Shown here: positions 11,597-24,999 of the stretch, piece after piece
Layout: the number at the start of each line of letters is the position of its first letter
Position numbering within the stretch: the first letter of the stretch is position 1
DNA from: Parietaria judaica
Taxonomy: Eukaryota; Streptophyta; Magnoliopsida; Rosales; Urticaceae
Reading direction: 5' to 3'
Assembly (NCBI GenBank): GCA_954871525.1
Contig: OX940870.1
Coordinates: forward strand, 31,176,555 to 31,240,554
Length of the DNA: 64,000 bases
Program-made: the position numbers and the translations under genes
Notes under the pieces: generated by a model
What the model was told of the DNA's origin: nothing
Seen by the model: the letters and a program-made list of their open reading frames with translations, nothing else
Databases searched by the model: none

Positions 11597-14263
11597 ACCC
11601 AAATTTAAAAGTTAGGTTTCTTTACGAATTATACTATCATATAAACATTTTTTTTATTATGAATTAATATAGTACGAGAATTCTTGATGTTTTGCAAATT
11701 AAAAATATTTTTCATTGCAGTGTTGCGTCATGTCATGGCCCAATTTGACTTGAATGGTCAAGTATATGTTTATTTTTATTTTTTTTATTTATACTGCTTA
11801 TGATACAAATGTGAATCCTATTCTTTTAAAATCACTAAATCGTAGGTCGAGAATTATTACAGCTGAGTATTTATTTATTTAGTTAGCTTCGATCGATAAG
11901 TTTATTTGGAATTAAGTTGACAGTTAACAGGCATATGAAAAATCGAAGTCTCTAGTGTCTGATGTTGGTTATTTTGTTACTAGGCAAAAGTCAGTTGAGC
12001 TTTTTGAAGAAGCCGCTACATCACTACGCCAATTAATGCAAGCGGGTCTTGATTGACCAATAATTCACGGCAACGTTGTTAAGTCGGTGATCAATTCATC
12101 AACAGGTGAAACGGACAATATATTCTTTGATGTTTAAATACTAAGATTCTTGTATATGTCAATATTAGACAGTCAACCACAGTTATGAATTGTAATATTC
12201 TCATTCATTATGTTTCTTATTCTTTATCTCTTTTAGTCTTTAAATATAAGTTTTGGGTGATTATTGTAATACACTCTGGACACTTCTTTCTTGTTTCAAT
12301 ATGTATTTTTAATGTTTCCATAAATACAAATCTTACGAATAAAATTATTGGGTACTAAAGTTTTACACCACCAAAAATAAAATAGGTCACTTCCTTAACC
12401 TAATTTATAAGTAATTTTACAACTAATATCATTAAAATCTTTATTGTTTGGCACAAATTTATATCGCCCAAAGTTCTCGAGTATGGAACCCGAGAACTGC
12501 AATATGGTCCATATCTACGAGTATACCAATACACTATTTTTTAGATTTAAATAATCAGAGATTATATTCGGTAAAATTACTAAAGTTGTTTATAAATGGG
12601 GCAACATAGAACTAATCTAAAACATTATGGCAAAAGTACTCAACGTTACTTTTTTTTTACTAATAATCGGTAGACCTAATCCATTTGTTCGTTAGTTTTT
12701 TATACTTTTTTTTTGTCAATGATGACACCATCAACAAATGAAATAAATAAACAAATAAAATTAATGATCAAACTCACGAACATCAAAATAAAATTGAATG
12801 TTAACACAGATTCTTGGAGCATCACAAATTCTTGTTTTCCTCCTCACTTTATCTCTCGAATTTTCAGTTCATCACCTCAATCACATCACAATTTGCTATG
12901 TTGACGTCATCACTAACGAAAATAGTAAAAAAAAAACTAAAAAAAAAAGTTGGTCTAAAAATCCACCAAAAAAGATGAGCTTGAGTACTTTTGCTGTATA
13001 TATTTTTTATTAAGTTGACATTGTCGCCTAATTTCCAAATAATTTGAGTAGATTTGTCAGCAATAATCCAAAAATCAATATGAAAAGTTAAAATATCTAA
13101 TATAACTTACAAATACTTTTTTTTTTTTTGGCAAAACATATTCTTGATGTAAATACGTAGTTTCATTAATTTTTCTATTGATTCTCTATCGAGAAGCTCT
13201 ATATGAATATGTATGATTTTGACCATGTTTTCTGCTCCTATATATTGGCCACACATTCTTTCTGGTTTACACGACCTGCCAACAAGATTGACTTATGATG
13301 CCTTAGTTTTTCAATTGTAAAATATATTAGATTGCCGCATGGGTCTTAAAAGTAGAGAGATAATGAAAAAACTTAACTAGTTATTCCAAATTTCTGTACA
13401 TCATTATGAATTTTCACAAAAAAAAAAAAGCAGAAGAAAGAAATATAAGTGATACTTGTGCTAATGTATAATTATTTTTGTCACAAATATAAGTGATATT
13501 TAAAATTTCTCCTACTATTATTGTATAAAAAAAATACGAACCTTAAAAAAAAAGTACCTTATTTTCCCTATATAAATCTCTCTCCACTTTTCATTATCTT
13601 AGCCGCAAAAAATGTGATTAGTTTATAACAATATTAAATCTCTAGTCACCCAAAACCAAAATGTGATTATCTCTATTAATTTTAAAATCCCGTACTATCA
13701 TTATTTTATCAGCAAAATTGGACTATTTAGCACAATATTGTATTTAAATTACAATAAGCCATCGACAAATTTGAGCTGTCCATATATTTTAAGACTCTAC
13801 TTACTCCATTGACCGAATTAAAGATTAATCTACATGTTATATTTGAATACCTCCTATTTTTCACTATTTTTATTTTAGTTCAAAATATGTGATTATTAAA
13901 TGAAATAATATAATCATTAATCACTCAGTAGCAAAATGTGACTAGTATACAATATTAACTCTGCATTCACTCACTAAAAAAATCCGATTTCAATAATTAA
14001 TAATAGTATACAGTTGACTTAGATAATAGGTGATGTAGGGCTATTGTTGGTGGAAATGTCTAATACTGTTTCAACTTATGTAGTGATAAATAATTTCAAT
14101 TTCAACCCCTTTAAATATACAAGTGTGTTTCCATATTGATTTCAATCTTCTCTGGTTATGGGCCCTAACGGAAGGTATGTAGAATAATCGCATATTAGCG
14201 TTTAACTAAAATTATAAATAATACAGTAAATTTTTTATAAATTAATATTGTTGAATTTTAAAA
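11597..14263. other. AT-rich intergenic region
   Basis: No gene is supported. ORFs at 12713-12904 and 12798-13013 overlap in different frames and match no family. Poly-A/T tracts are frequent. Confidence 0.5.
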
Positions 14264-15118
14264 AATATTATTATATTATCGAGGTTATTAATTAATCGAG
14301 AGATAGTTTAATGAGGTTAGTTCGATTCGGGACTATTTAATAATATTATTTAATTGAAATTTCTACCGTATCAAATAAGATGTTTACTTTACTACTAAAA
14401 ATATCTCAATTCACGAACTCATTAGTTACAATTATTTCATGGTTTTAAAATGGGTGATGCACGAGATACTTTAATTTGCTAAATAATTGAAAGAAAAAAA
14501 ACGAGGTTTATATATATAGTGATAACGCTTAGCCCCGGGAAATATAAGGTCGTTACATGTTATCAATCACGACGACAAATATATTAATATATATTTTTTT
14601 AATTCCATAACCTCCAGCGACGAAATTGCCATTGCTATAGGTTATAATTGCAGCAATTTACATTTGAGGAGTTAGTATAGTATAGTATAGATAATATTAT
14701 TATATTATCGAGGTTATTAATTAATCGAGAGATAGTTTAATGAGGTTAGTTCGATTCGGGACTATATAATAATATTATTTAATTAAAATTTCTACCGTAT
14801 CAAATAAGATGTTTACTTTACTATTAAAAATATATCGATTCACGAACTCATTAGTTACCATTATTTCATGGTTTTAAAATGGGTGATGCACGAGATACTT
14901 TAATTTGCTAAATAAGTGAAAGAAAAAAAAACGAGGTTTATATATATATAGTGATAACGCTTAGCCCCGGAAATATAAGGTTGTTACATGTTATCAATCA
15001 TGGCGACAAATATATTTAATATATATTTTTTTTAATTCTATAACCTCCAGCGACGAAATTGCCATAGCTATAGGTTATAATTGCAGGAATTTACATTTGA
15101 GGAGTTAGTATAGTATAG
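14264..15118. repeat. Tandem duplication, 429-bp unit, two copies
   Basis: GAGGTTATTAATTAATCG occurs at 14281 and again at 14710. The two copies align almost base for base, including AACGCTTAGCCCCGG and CCTCCAGCGACGAAATTGCC, with few differences. This is a recent local duplication of non-coding sequence. Confidence 0.88.
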
Positions 15119-17483
15119 ATGTTATGCCGGTCCATTTCCTAATAATAAAAAACAAAAATCAAATAATCATAGTAATCAAATTTAAAATAACTAATAATTA
15201 AACAAAAAAAATTAACAGATATATATCAAATAAATACTTGACAATCATTTCATTAGGGACCGTACTTTGAAAGAGTATTGATAGGGGTGAAACGTGAAAT
15301 GCATTTGATCAGAAGTATATGCTGAAAAACACGTCAATAGTATTTGTTAAAGGCCAGCACTAAAGCGGCTTAAGTCTTGATTTTGAGTCGGCCCAATCAG
15401 CGATTGACGGTCAATCAGGCTTGCAGCTTGATTCTTCGTCCTTGATAAGTTGGAAATATCTTCCGGAGTTGACGCAACTGTCTCCATCTTCGTATCTGAG
15501 AAAATAAAGGAGAAAATGTAAACTCAAATGGGTACAGACGGGGTGCCTCTATATCCACCTCTGACGCTCAACATCTTTAGGGTATTTAAGTCGGATTTTT
15601 AAAGAAAGGAAAACAAATGTTTTATCGTTTTAGTCACATCTTTCATATTTTTGGCATAACTCACTCATTTTGTCCAAAATTTATAAATAAACACCCGTTG
15701 GAAAGATAAAAAAATTGTCTACAAATTTTTAGTTTTACGTTTCATCATACAAAGTTATTAAGTATATTAAAATTTGCTCTAAACAAATATTTTGCATTAA
15801 ACTAATGTCCAGTTTTACGTTGTAATTGAAATTTCATATTTTTCAAAAACTGTTTTTACAAAACTTAAAACACCAAAGTTGTAGATCTATCTCTTATATT
15901 TCCAACCACAGGTCGTGCATAAAATTTGGACAAAAATGAGTGAGTTATGTCAAAAATATAAAAAGTGTACCTATAGAGGAGGAATCACTCTCTAACGGTC
16001 AACTGACGAAAAACGCAAAAATATCTAATGGATCAAACATTGGGTACATTAGCCGCCAAAAATAAACATTGTGTACATAATCCGCAGAAAATCAAACATT
16101 GGGTACATTAACCGCAGTTTACCCATAATATAATTACAAATAGCCTATGATTTAATTAAAAGATGAGAAACTACTAATTGTTCAAAATAATTAATACGAG
16201 TCAATCCTGTCCCGGGTATATGCAACTTGAAATTACGTACCTCGTAGAAGATGATAAAAAGGCAATTGATTTAAATCTCGGGTGTTTGTCAACCTAGATG
16301 GTCATTTCAATGTATCTTTGATTTACTGTCTAAGGATCACTAATTAAGCTTGTGTTCCTATTTATTTCTATTCTGGGATCATGAGATCGAATTAACTTAA
16401 ACACGTTCATGATCATCATATATATCAACTTATGATTTCGTATTTGTTATGCGTAATCTTTTAATCATTAAATATATAAACTTTCAAGAAAAAAGTCAAA
16501 GCCCATTGATAAAATCAACGCTACTTCGACCCAAGTAGAGACCCAAAAGCTAGATACAAAGCCCATTGGGCAAGGCCTAGTACTTTTCTCAACTTTCCTC
16601 TCTCTAGGAACCCAAAATCGTAGATTAATTTAGCCTGAGGTTTTCATGTGTGTTGATTAGTTCTCAATTAGCGTAAAATAACTTATTCTTTTTCCGAGTT
16701 TTGATCCCTTCTTTCTTCTTCCCTTTTATACGCATGCATGTTGGTAACTAACTTTCAGTCGGTAACCAGCTACTCCGGTGATGACGTGGTGCAATGAGGG
16801 TCACCTGGGGTTTTACAGTTTCTATCACAGTACTACTGAAACTATACACAGTTATATTTCTGTTTATTAAATTTAAAGACAAGAATTCACGTATCACTTT
16901 ATCGTAATGTCGAGGGATGTGATCTCGTATGAAATCAATCAGCAAAGTTTATGATCTCTATTATGATGTCACATACACATAGTGTAACTATATTGTAGCA
17001 ATTAATTTGTGAATCTAGAAAGACAGTTATTAATTAGCAAAGAATATATATATATATATATATATATTTAATCATGGGACAATAAAATCACATAGATTCG
17101 AGCCTCAATTATAGCTCATCAATTCAATGGCCGACCTTAAGCCTCTCCCAAAAACAGCACAACCTCTAAAAACAACCAACCTAATTGGAAACACTATAAT
17201 CCAAGTAGATAAACACAAATATTCATAATAATACACACATATATATTATAAGTAAAAAAAGAAGCAAAACTTGCTGTCGCTTTCACCAATTTTAGTTTTT
17301 TCTTCACCGTCCATACCACCCTTGTTTTTCATCTGCCAATATTCTCCTATTTTTCACTTATCAAAACAAAAAGAAAAAAAAAAATCAAAGCAAATGATTT
17401 TGATAAATCAATTCAAAACTTAAATGAGAAAGAAATAATAGCCGCATCATATTCTCTACAGAGCTACCGATCCTCCATCTCTA
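15119..17483. other. Intergenic region upstream of the receptor kinase
   Basis: An imperfect inverted pair lies at 15651-15690 and 15920-15960 (GCATAACTCACTCATTTTGTCC and its complement). Three short direct repeats of a CAAACATTGGGTACATTA type lie at 16033-16113. The stretch 15420-15600 (GGGTGCCTC, TCTGACGCTCAACATC) resembles an LTR fragment. A (TA)n tract is at 17047-17068. No gene is visible, and no confident TATA box precedes the receptor kinase. Confidence 0.5.
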
Positions 17484-20400
17484 ATGGGCGTGCGCGCGGG
17501 CAGGCTTCTGCGCGCACCAACCCCGCCACCGCTAGCTCTCTCCGCAACGACGACGTTGTCGTCCATCCTCATCTTCCTCGCGGTTTCGTGCGCGCTCGTG
17601 ACGACGTCGTCTTCCGCGGATGTTGCCTCCGACGCCCTCTTGCAATTCAAGAACTCGCTGTCCAATGGAGAAACCCTGCTCCCCAATTGGGACCCGCGAG
17701 CCTCGGCTCCGTGCGATGGAAATAGGGCCAACTGGCTCGGTGTGCTTTGCTTCGCGGGAAACGTTCGCGGCCTGCAGCTCGAGAGCCTTGGCCTCAAAGG
17801 TGATGCCAATGTCTCTTCGCTCGCGTCGCTGCCTCATTTCAAAACCCTAAGCTTCATGAACAACACGCTCACGGGCGGGTTCCCGGACCTGAAGAAGCTG
17901 GGCAGCCTCCGGTCGGTGTACTTGTCGTACAACCACTTCGCCGGCGAAATCCCCAGTGACTGCTTCTCAGGGCTGCGGTTTCTGCAGAAAGTTCTTCTCT
18001 CGAACAACGAGTTGGAGGGAGAGATTCCTTCTTCCCTCGCCGAATTGCCAAGGCTCGTTGTCTTTCGAGCGGACGGGAACAAGTTCTCCGGGAAGATACC
18101 GGATTTCAGGCAGCAGAGTCTGAAAAAGATCAATATATCTAATAATGATTTAGAGGGTCCAATTCCTCAAAGCCTGAGCAAAATGGATTTGACCGGCTTT
18201 TCGGGTACGTAAGCGTAATTGATTTAAACATGTATTGCATGTTATTGCCATGAAAAACGACCTCTTTTTTTTCTTTTCCTTATAGTTATTTCGATAAGAA
18301 TTCATGATTATTGACGTCGCTAACTAAGTATTAATTACAATTTTTCATGCACATACTTTTACAAAAAAACATTCTATATGTACATTTCAACAAGCTTATC
18401 GTTGTATATATCAACCATGCATAGTTTCACGCCATTTTGTATCGCTAGACCACATCAATAATACATTCTTTATCAATACAAGACCAAATACTTAGTAAAC
18501 GAGTCCTTCGAGCTTTTCGAGAAGCGTTCTCATAGATAAGCCTAACTTCAAGGGGTCATAACTTTTGACCCACGTGTCTAAATACAATGTACCGATTCGT
18601 ACCTCGCGTCATAACTTTGGTTTCAATGTGTTTCAAACGCTTTTTAGTTTTTGTGCAGATTTTCATGTCGCTTTGCCAAGTTTGCTGTCATTTCAGTTTA
18701 GGGCTTTTTAGGAGGGATGTTTAAAGTCTCCTTTGCTTGATTTGTACGGATTTTGATAATTTTATATTTAGAATTTTCCGCAAATTTAAAGATGTTTTGA
18801 AATTGATGCCCAAAACCTAGAATTCATCTGTTAATCAGTGGGCGTTCGGATGGCGTTCGGATTGATACTTATCGGTTGGGAATTCGAGAACCAATGATCG
18901 TAGTACGACCGGTTACAATTTCATGTTTTTCCGTCAGCTCCTGTAATAAGAATAGTACTAGATATATTGTATTTAGATTACTATATGGTTTGTAGCTTTT
19001 CAATTTTTGGTAATCGAATAGAGCTTGATGAATTAATGGTTTGTACTATAATCAATTTGTAAGATTAGAATATCCTATTGATATCGTAATTCAATTGTTA
19101 ACGACATACAATAAAGTTTATTGTATTGTCCCCACTCTAACTAACATAATTAAATTATCCCTTGATAAATTAATAACTTCGATAGTATAATAAAATTATC
19201 TAGTCTGTTTTATTTTATTTATTCAGGTAACAAGAATCTCTGTGGACCACCTCTCGGAACATGTAGCTATTCCAGCACAAGCATCTTCTTCTACAACAAC
19301 TTTCCCAGCCGAGAGAAGAGCTCAACGGCCCTCAAACTAGTCATCATCGTCCTCATAATCGTCCTCATAGCCGCCATCATCGTTGCCACCGTCGTCGTAG
19401 CTCGATCGAGAAGGAACAAACCCGTTTTTCATGCCCTCGATCGGTCAAGCTCAGCCTCGACAACGGCCACCACCCGGCGCAGCAACACGCTGACGCTACT
19501 GCGCCGCACGAACACAGCGAACCGAGGGGAGCACTCGGAGAGCCTCGGGGGCGACGGGAACCTACCAGCCAGGAAAGGGGGCGAAGGGAAGCTGTCATTC
19601 CTGCGGGACGACAGGCCGAGGTTCGACCTGCACGACCTGCTGCGCGCGTCGGCGGAGATCTTGGGGAGCGGGACGTTCGGGTCGTCGTACAAGGCTACGA
19701 TCTTGTGCGATGCGCTCGTGGTGAAACGGTATAAGCAGATGAACGGGCTGGTGCGGGACGAGTTCCATGAGCACATGAGAAGGCTTGGGCGGCTGAGCCA
19801 CCCTAACTTGCTGCCCCTTGTGGCGTATTACTACAGGCGAGAGGAGAAGCTCCTTGTTTATGACTATGTTGACAATGGAAGCTTGGCTTTTCATCTGCAT
19901 GGTAAGATCACTTGACCTAATTGGTGGCAATATCTGAATAACATCTTAAATTAATATGTTTAAATTACAAGATTTACGAGAAATTGATAGCGATCTCCAT
20001 ATGAAAACCAATTTTATAATCTTTAGACTTTGAGCAAATTTTAGGAAAAATGTTGTATTTGATATATGCATTGGAATCTATATAAATTCAAACATTCATC
20101 CAAATTAAGCTAATTTTATCAACGCTCTAGCAACTAACTCGATCTATAAATGGGCAGGAAATCGCAGCGTGGACCAGCCGGCACTCGACTGGCCAACGCG
20201 GCTAAGGATCATCAAAGGCTTAACGAAAGGATTGGCATATCTCTACACTGCGCTTCCGAGCCTGGTGGTCCCGCACGGGCACCTCAAGTCGTCGAACATC
20301 GTCCTCGACGAGGATCTCGAGCCGCTGCTGACAGACTACGGTCTCCTCCCCGCGGTCAACCTCGACCATGCGCAGCACCTCATGATGGCCTACAAATCAC

Positions 20401-20801
20401 CCGAGTATGCCAAGCTAGGGCGCATCACGAAGCGCACCGACGTGTGGAGCCTTGGCGTCATCATCCTCGAGGCCCTCACGGGACGCTTCCCGGAGAACTA
20501 CCTTGCACGGCGCTACGACCCCAACGCAGACCTTGCCACGTGGGTCAACGAGATGATCAAGGACCACCGCACTGGGCAGGTGTTCGACGCCGAGATGGGT
20601 GGCGCGTGCAAGAGCGAGATGCTCAAGCTGCTGAAGATTGGGCTCAGCTGCTGCGAGGAGGACGTCGAGAGGAGACTCGAGCTCGCCGAGGTGGTTGTGA
20701 AAATCGACGACCTGAGCGTCGACGGGGACGTAATTAACCCTACAACTAGTTACGTCCTTAGATCTGGAGATGAAGATGGATACATGTCAAGAGCAATGTG
20801 A
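17484..20801 (+). CDS. LRR receptor-like kinase, pollen receptor kinase (PRK) type
   Basis: There are three exons: 17484-18204, 19227-19901 and 20158-20801. Introns are GT-AG and the coding length is 2040 nt, giving 679 aa, normal for this family. Order: N-terminal hydrophobic signal (about 22-45), LRR N-cap with the WLGVLC motif, about five LRRs (90-235), a Cys pair (NLCGPPLGTC), a membrane helix at 276-299 followed by Arg/Lys, a basic Ser/Thr-rich linker, then the kinase domain from about 373. The Gly-rich loop is at 387-394 (GSGTFGSS) and the ATP lysine is K407. The catalytic loop reads HGHLKSSN (505-512), without the HRD aspartate, and DFG is DYG (525-527). Such atypical kinases occur in this family, which signals at the plasma membrane of pollen and pollen tubes. 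The exons are GC-rich, unlike the introns. A non-pollen LRR-III kinase is the main alternative. Confidence 0.93.
18205..19226 (+). other. Intron 1 of the receptor kinase gene
   Basis: The donor is GTACGTAAG at 18205 and the acceptor is TTTATTCAG ending at 19226. It joins G|GT in phase 1 to continue GFSGNKNLCG. It is 1,022 nt with no recognised insertion. Confidence 0.85.
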
Positions 20802-22724
20802 GAAAACTACGAACGAAGTAATAGATTACATCACATGATTATGTTGTAGATAGAGATTTGTTGTTTCAAAAAGCCGATTACTTTTACCGTCCCCGGAATG
20901 CAAATTCATGAGCATCATAACACATGTAAATGCAGTTCAATAGGGCTCAGATTATTGAAAATTTTGATTCAATTCCACACAAAAATTCTAAATTCTTTTT
21001 TGTTATAAGTTCTCTTCATGAATTGGATTGAGTCGTCCCAACATTAAAATTCAATCCAGTTCGATTTTATTGTGATTTTAATTGATTCAATACTAATAAT
21101 TTTTTTACAAGTTCCAATCCAATCCAACCCGGAAAATAATGGGTTGGATTAGATTAATTTGGTCGATGAATTGTTCTATAAATTAAAAATTTATAATTTA
21201 TAATTTATAATTTATAAAAAACATAAAATTAGCTAAATTAAAATTAATTTAAAATTTTAATTAAATTAGAATAATATATCAATTTAAATTTATTTTGCTT
21301 ATATATAAATTATTTATATAATTTAATAGTTTTACATGAAAATTATAATCAAAATCAACTGGCCCGTAACGTATGGGGATCAAATCTAACCCAATATTTA
21401 CTGGGTAATTAAGTTGGGTATATTGAAATGAGTAAACTGCTGTGACTAGAGTACTTAATCTTTCAAAAAACTAATTATGCTAAGCTCCTCCTCGCAACGA
21501 CGTGGTGAACGAGATAGAGGCTTGACACTCGTGGAGCTTTGATCCGGAACGCAAGGAATATGACAACAAGTATAACGAGGAGATCAAATCGCACAGAACA
21601 ATAGCATTTGGCAAAAGTATAGAAAGTTGGGTAAAGTATCGAAATTGATTTATTTTGATTCTCGTAGTTTATCTAGATCATTAGTTCGAGGATATCCCAA
21701 TATTTCCTCCTCGGGATTAATAACAATCTAGGAGAAATCCAAATTGTAATTGTACTTACATACTCTTGATTTTTTATTTTCGAATTTTGATTCTGGATTT
21801 CTAAATATTACACCCGAATATATTAAAAAATTGTTAAATTTAATACCTACACTTTATTAATGTACACTTCCTAAAATACTATTTTCTTTTTTGAACGTCA
21901 AAGTTATAAGCAATAATCTCATAAATATGTGGACATTAGTGGTACATAAAATCGGTATTTATCACCGATTTATTAATCCGGCTTAATTAGCGACTACTGA
22001 CTATCACTAATACGTTTCATTTTTTTTAATCGGCTAAACATGTACACTGATTTGGGACGTTGTACACCAATGCCTTGAGCGTTGGCGCTATCTCTAGTCT
22101 CATATCACGGTGTGGAGGGGACAACTGGTTCCTCTAAGCGCTTTTGCACTTCCCTTCAAGCGAGGAGATGACCCTATAGCTTGGCCTTGGGGAGGCGTCG
22201 TGACTCTTCCCCGTCTTAATCAATGATTATGAACCGTACTTCCGTAGAATCGCGCCTTTTATCACATGACTAGGATCGGTAACTCTATCTACCTATACGC
22301 ATGCAAGAGTTTACAGAGAGGGGTTTGACATTGTATAACCAACGTAAGGTCTGTTGATAAGAGAATTAGCTGCAGATTTCCAAAAAGTAAAAAAGAAAAT
22401 CAAGAACTCTAAACACATTGCAATTTGGTGTAAGAGATTGAACCTCATAAGTACCATTACTTGTAGATGTTTCCTTTTCAATTTTCCATTATGCTCGTGC
22501 ACATGAGAGCAAAGCTGTCTCATAAAAAAATTGATATTCCAGATTCATTTCGGAAGGGAATAAATAAGCTTGGATGTCACTTATGTTTTAATTTGTTATA
22601 TAGTTACAATACTTGCATTGAATATAGTCAGAATTTCAGTTCGAAGTTTAAAATATATATTTTTTTATTATTTATAAAACCATGCAAAATTTATCTAGTG
22701 CAAAATCATGTTAAGTCTTAACAA
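20802..22724. other. Intergenic region downstream of the receptor kinase
   Basis: A (TTATAA)n-like run is at 21188-21220. A less AT-rich block at 22040-22260 could be an old repeat but matches nothing I know. Short ORFs near 22311-22721 are not supported. Confidence 0.45.
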
Positions 22725-24830
22725 AAAAAAATTATGGTCAAATATCAAGTATTTATGTCGCGATTCGGTCTAATTTATAATATTAAAAATAAAACACAAC
22801 CAGTTTTTTTGTAAATCAGATGAAACACAAGATGAATAAAAACAAATCATGGTCAAATACTAGGTACTTAAACTAAGCAAAAATAAAATATTATAAAATA
22901 TTTTAAGAAGACAAATAGATAATGTTATGAACTACAAAATCAAATGAAGTTTAATATAAAGACAAATTTTGATCAAATGTTAAAAGCAAGTGAATTTAAA
23001 TACAAATAAAAATTTATGATCAAATACCAAGTACATATTTATGTCGCAATTAGTCTAAGTTTAATTAAATTAAACTAAAAATAAAAAACAACAATTTTTT
23101 TTTTTTCTTCTAAATCAGGTGAATCACAATATGAATAAAAAAAATTATGGTCAAATATAGGTACTTAGACCATCTCCATCCCAGTGCATTTCAAGCAAAT
23201 GCAGTACATGTGGGTGTGCAGCCCAACGCCATTCCATACGCCAAAATGGCGTTTAATCAACTTTGCTACAGTGCCACGCCAAATTTGGCGTGGCAGTGGC
23301 ACTGTTCATGACCGAAAAAAGTATATTATATTTTAGTCCTTTTAAAATATAAAGTTTACATATTTGCAGTGATTTGTAAAATTATATCATATTTATCCTT
23401 AAAATTATTTATTTATTTTTATTTCTTAGTATAAAGTTATCATATTAAATATTTTAAATACAACAATACTTTTAGAATATTAATACCGAAAGAAAATAAC
23501 ATTAATATTAATACCGAAAGAAAATATTACAATAACATCGAAATTGAAAAGAAAAAAAAAAGACATTAACGTAATAAGAAACACACAACAACAAATTGAA
23601 ATTGGATATAAAATTACAATACATAAACTAATACTCAGGAAAACTAGCATCAGGTCCTCCAAGAACGGTGAAATATTGTGAATATGAACCGGAATTAGGA
23701 AAAGGTGCTTGAAGTCGTTGTTCTTCCTTGTCATTTTATTAAAATAAGTATCAATATAAGTTTGTGTGTATTTATATATTGAATTTTTTTATGGAATGAT
23801 GTTTTTTTAAATAATAAATAAGTGATATAATTGAAAGATACTAAGTAAATTTAGGAGTATAAAGATAAATAAGAGAAAGTTGAATATAAAATTAATATAT
23901 CAATTCGGTATAAAAAATGGAGTAGGGATGGAGATGAAGTAGTGTTTGATGTGACATGTACAGCAAAGTGGAGTAGAAAATGAAGTAACAAGATAGAGAT
24001 GGTCTTACAGTTGTTATTAAACTTAAACTAAGCAAAAATAACAAAGTGTAAAATCATCTATTAGAAAAGATAAATTGATAATGTTATGTAGTACAAAATA
24101 TGACGAAGTTAATATACATTAATATTTATGATCACATATGAAGTACTTACATTGCAATTAAGTCTAAATTAAAAATAAGACACAACATTTTTTTGCCGGT
24201 GAAGATTAATATAAAAGAAATTTATGATCAAATATCAAGTATTTATGTCGCAGTTAAGTCTAAATTAAATAAAATTAAAAATAAAGCACAACAAGTTTTT
24301 TGTAAATCAGGTGAAGCATATGAATAAAAAAAATATGATCAAATACGAGGTACTTATACATATGTATAATGAAACTTAAATTAAGCAAAAAATAAAAAAT
24401 TATAAAATCTATTAAAAAGACTAGTAATAATGTTATGTAGTAAAAAATCAGACGAAGTTTAATATAAATAAACATTTGTGATCAAATATCAAGTACTTAT
24501 ATCGCAATTTAGTCTAAATTAATTAAAATTGAAAATAAAACTTGCAAATCAAGTGAAGCGCAGTATGAATAAAAAACTTACAACAGCACATCAAGTTATT
24601 TTGTAAGTCAGGTGAAGGTGAAGCACAATGTGGATTAAAAAATAAATTGGTCTAACACTCCGTGCTATACTTATCATTAAACTTAAATTAAATAAAATTA
24701 AATATAAATTAAAAAGACAATAGATAATGCTACGTAGTACAAACTCGGATGAAATTTAATATAAATGAAAATTTATGATCAAATATATCAAGTACTTATA
24801 GGTCAATTAGGTCTACATTAAATAAAATTA
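22725..24830. repeat. Degenerate minisatellite-like region
   Basis: A diverged unit recurs with the marks TTATGATCAAATATCAAGTACTT, then GTCTAAATTAAAT, then AAATCAGGTGAAGCACAA, then GATAATGTTATGTAGTACAAA. Recognisable copies or parts begin near 22730, 22980, 24100, 24220, 24475 and 24775. The array is split by a transposon at 23168-24004. No genes were seen. Confidence 0.65.
23168..24004. mobile_element. PIF/Harbinger-like element with TTA target duplication, 837 bp
   Basis: The ends are inverted: GACCATCTCCATC at 23168, and GATAGAGATGGTC ending at 24004. TTA flanks both sides (23165-23167 and 24005-24007), the 3-bp target typical of PIF/Harbinger. A palindromic CACGCCAAATTTGGCGTG lies near 23275. 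On the minus strand around 23630-23725, one frame ends in GGPDASFPEY followed by a stop. This looks like the tail of a lost coding region, so the element is probably a deletion derivative rather than a pure MITE. Confidence 0.75.
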
Positions 24831-24848
24831 TAAAGAAAAAGGTTGGTT

Positions 24849-24990
24849 GCGGCATAAATTATCAACTTTAGGCTAATTAGGGCGGCATAGCCTCAACTCC
24901 ATTTATACGCGGTATATGTACCGAAAGTTAAGCTCCATCCTTTTTTACTTCCGGTTGTTAACCGATTTAGACGTGACGAACTTCTCCACG
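24849..24990. repeat. One-ended remnant related to the Mutator-like MITEs
   Basis: The motifs GCGGCATAA, GGGCGGCATAGCC and CCATTTATACGCGGTATA parallel the left arm of the hairpin at 49778-50226 in the same order. No matching right arm was found. Confidence 0.5.
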
Positions 24991-24999
24991 TGGCTACCG

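Noticed and set aside
17456..18133. Minus-strand ORFs of 99-117 aa over the receptor kinase exon
   Set aside because: Shadows of the GC-rich coding exon on the opposite strand.
22040..22260. Possible ribosomal RNA fragment
   Set aside because: Less AT-rich than its surroundings, but no recognisable 18S, 5.8S or 25S landmark.
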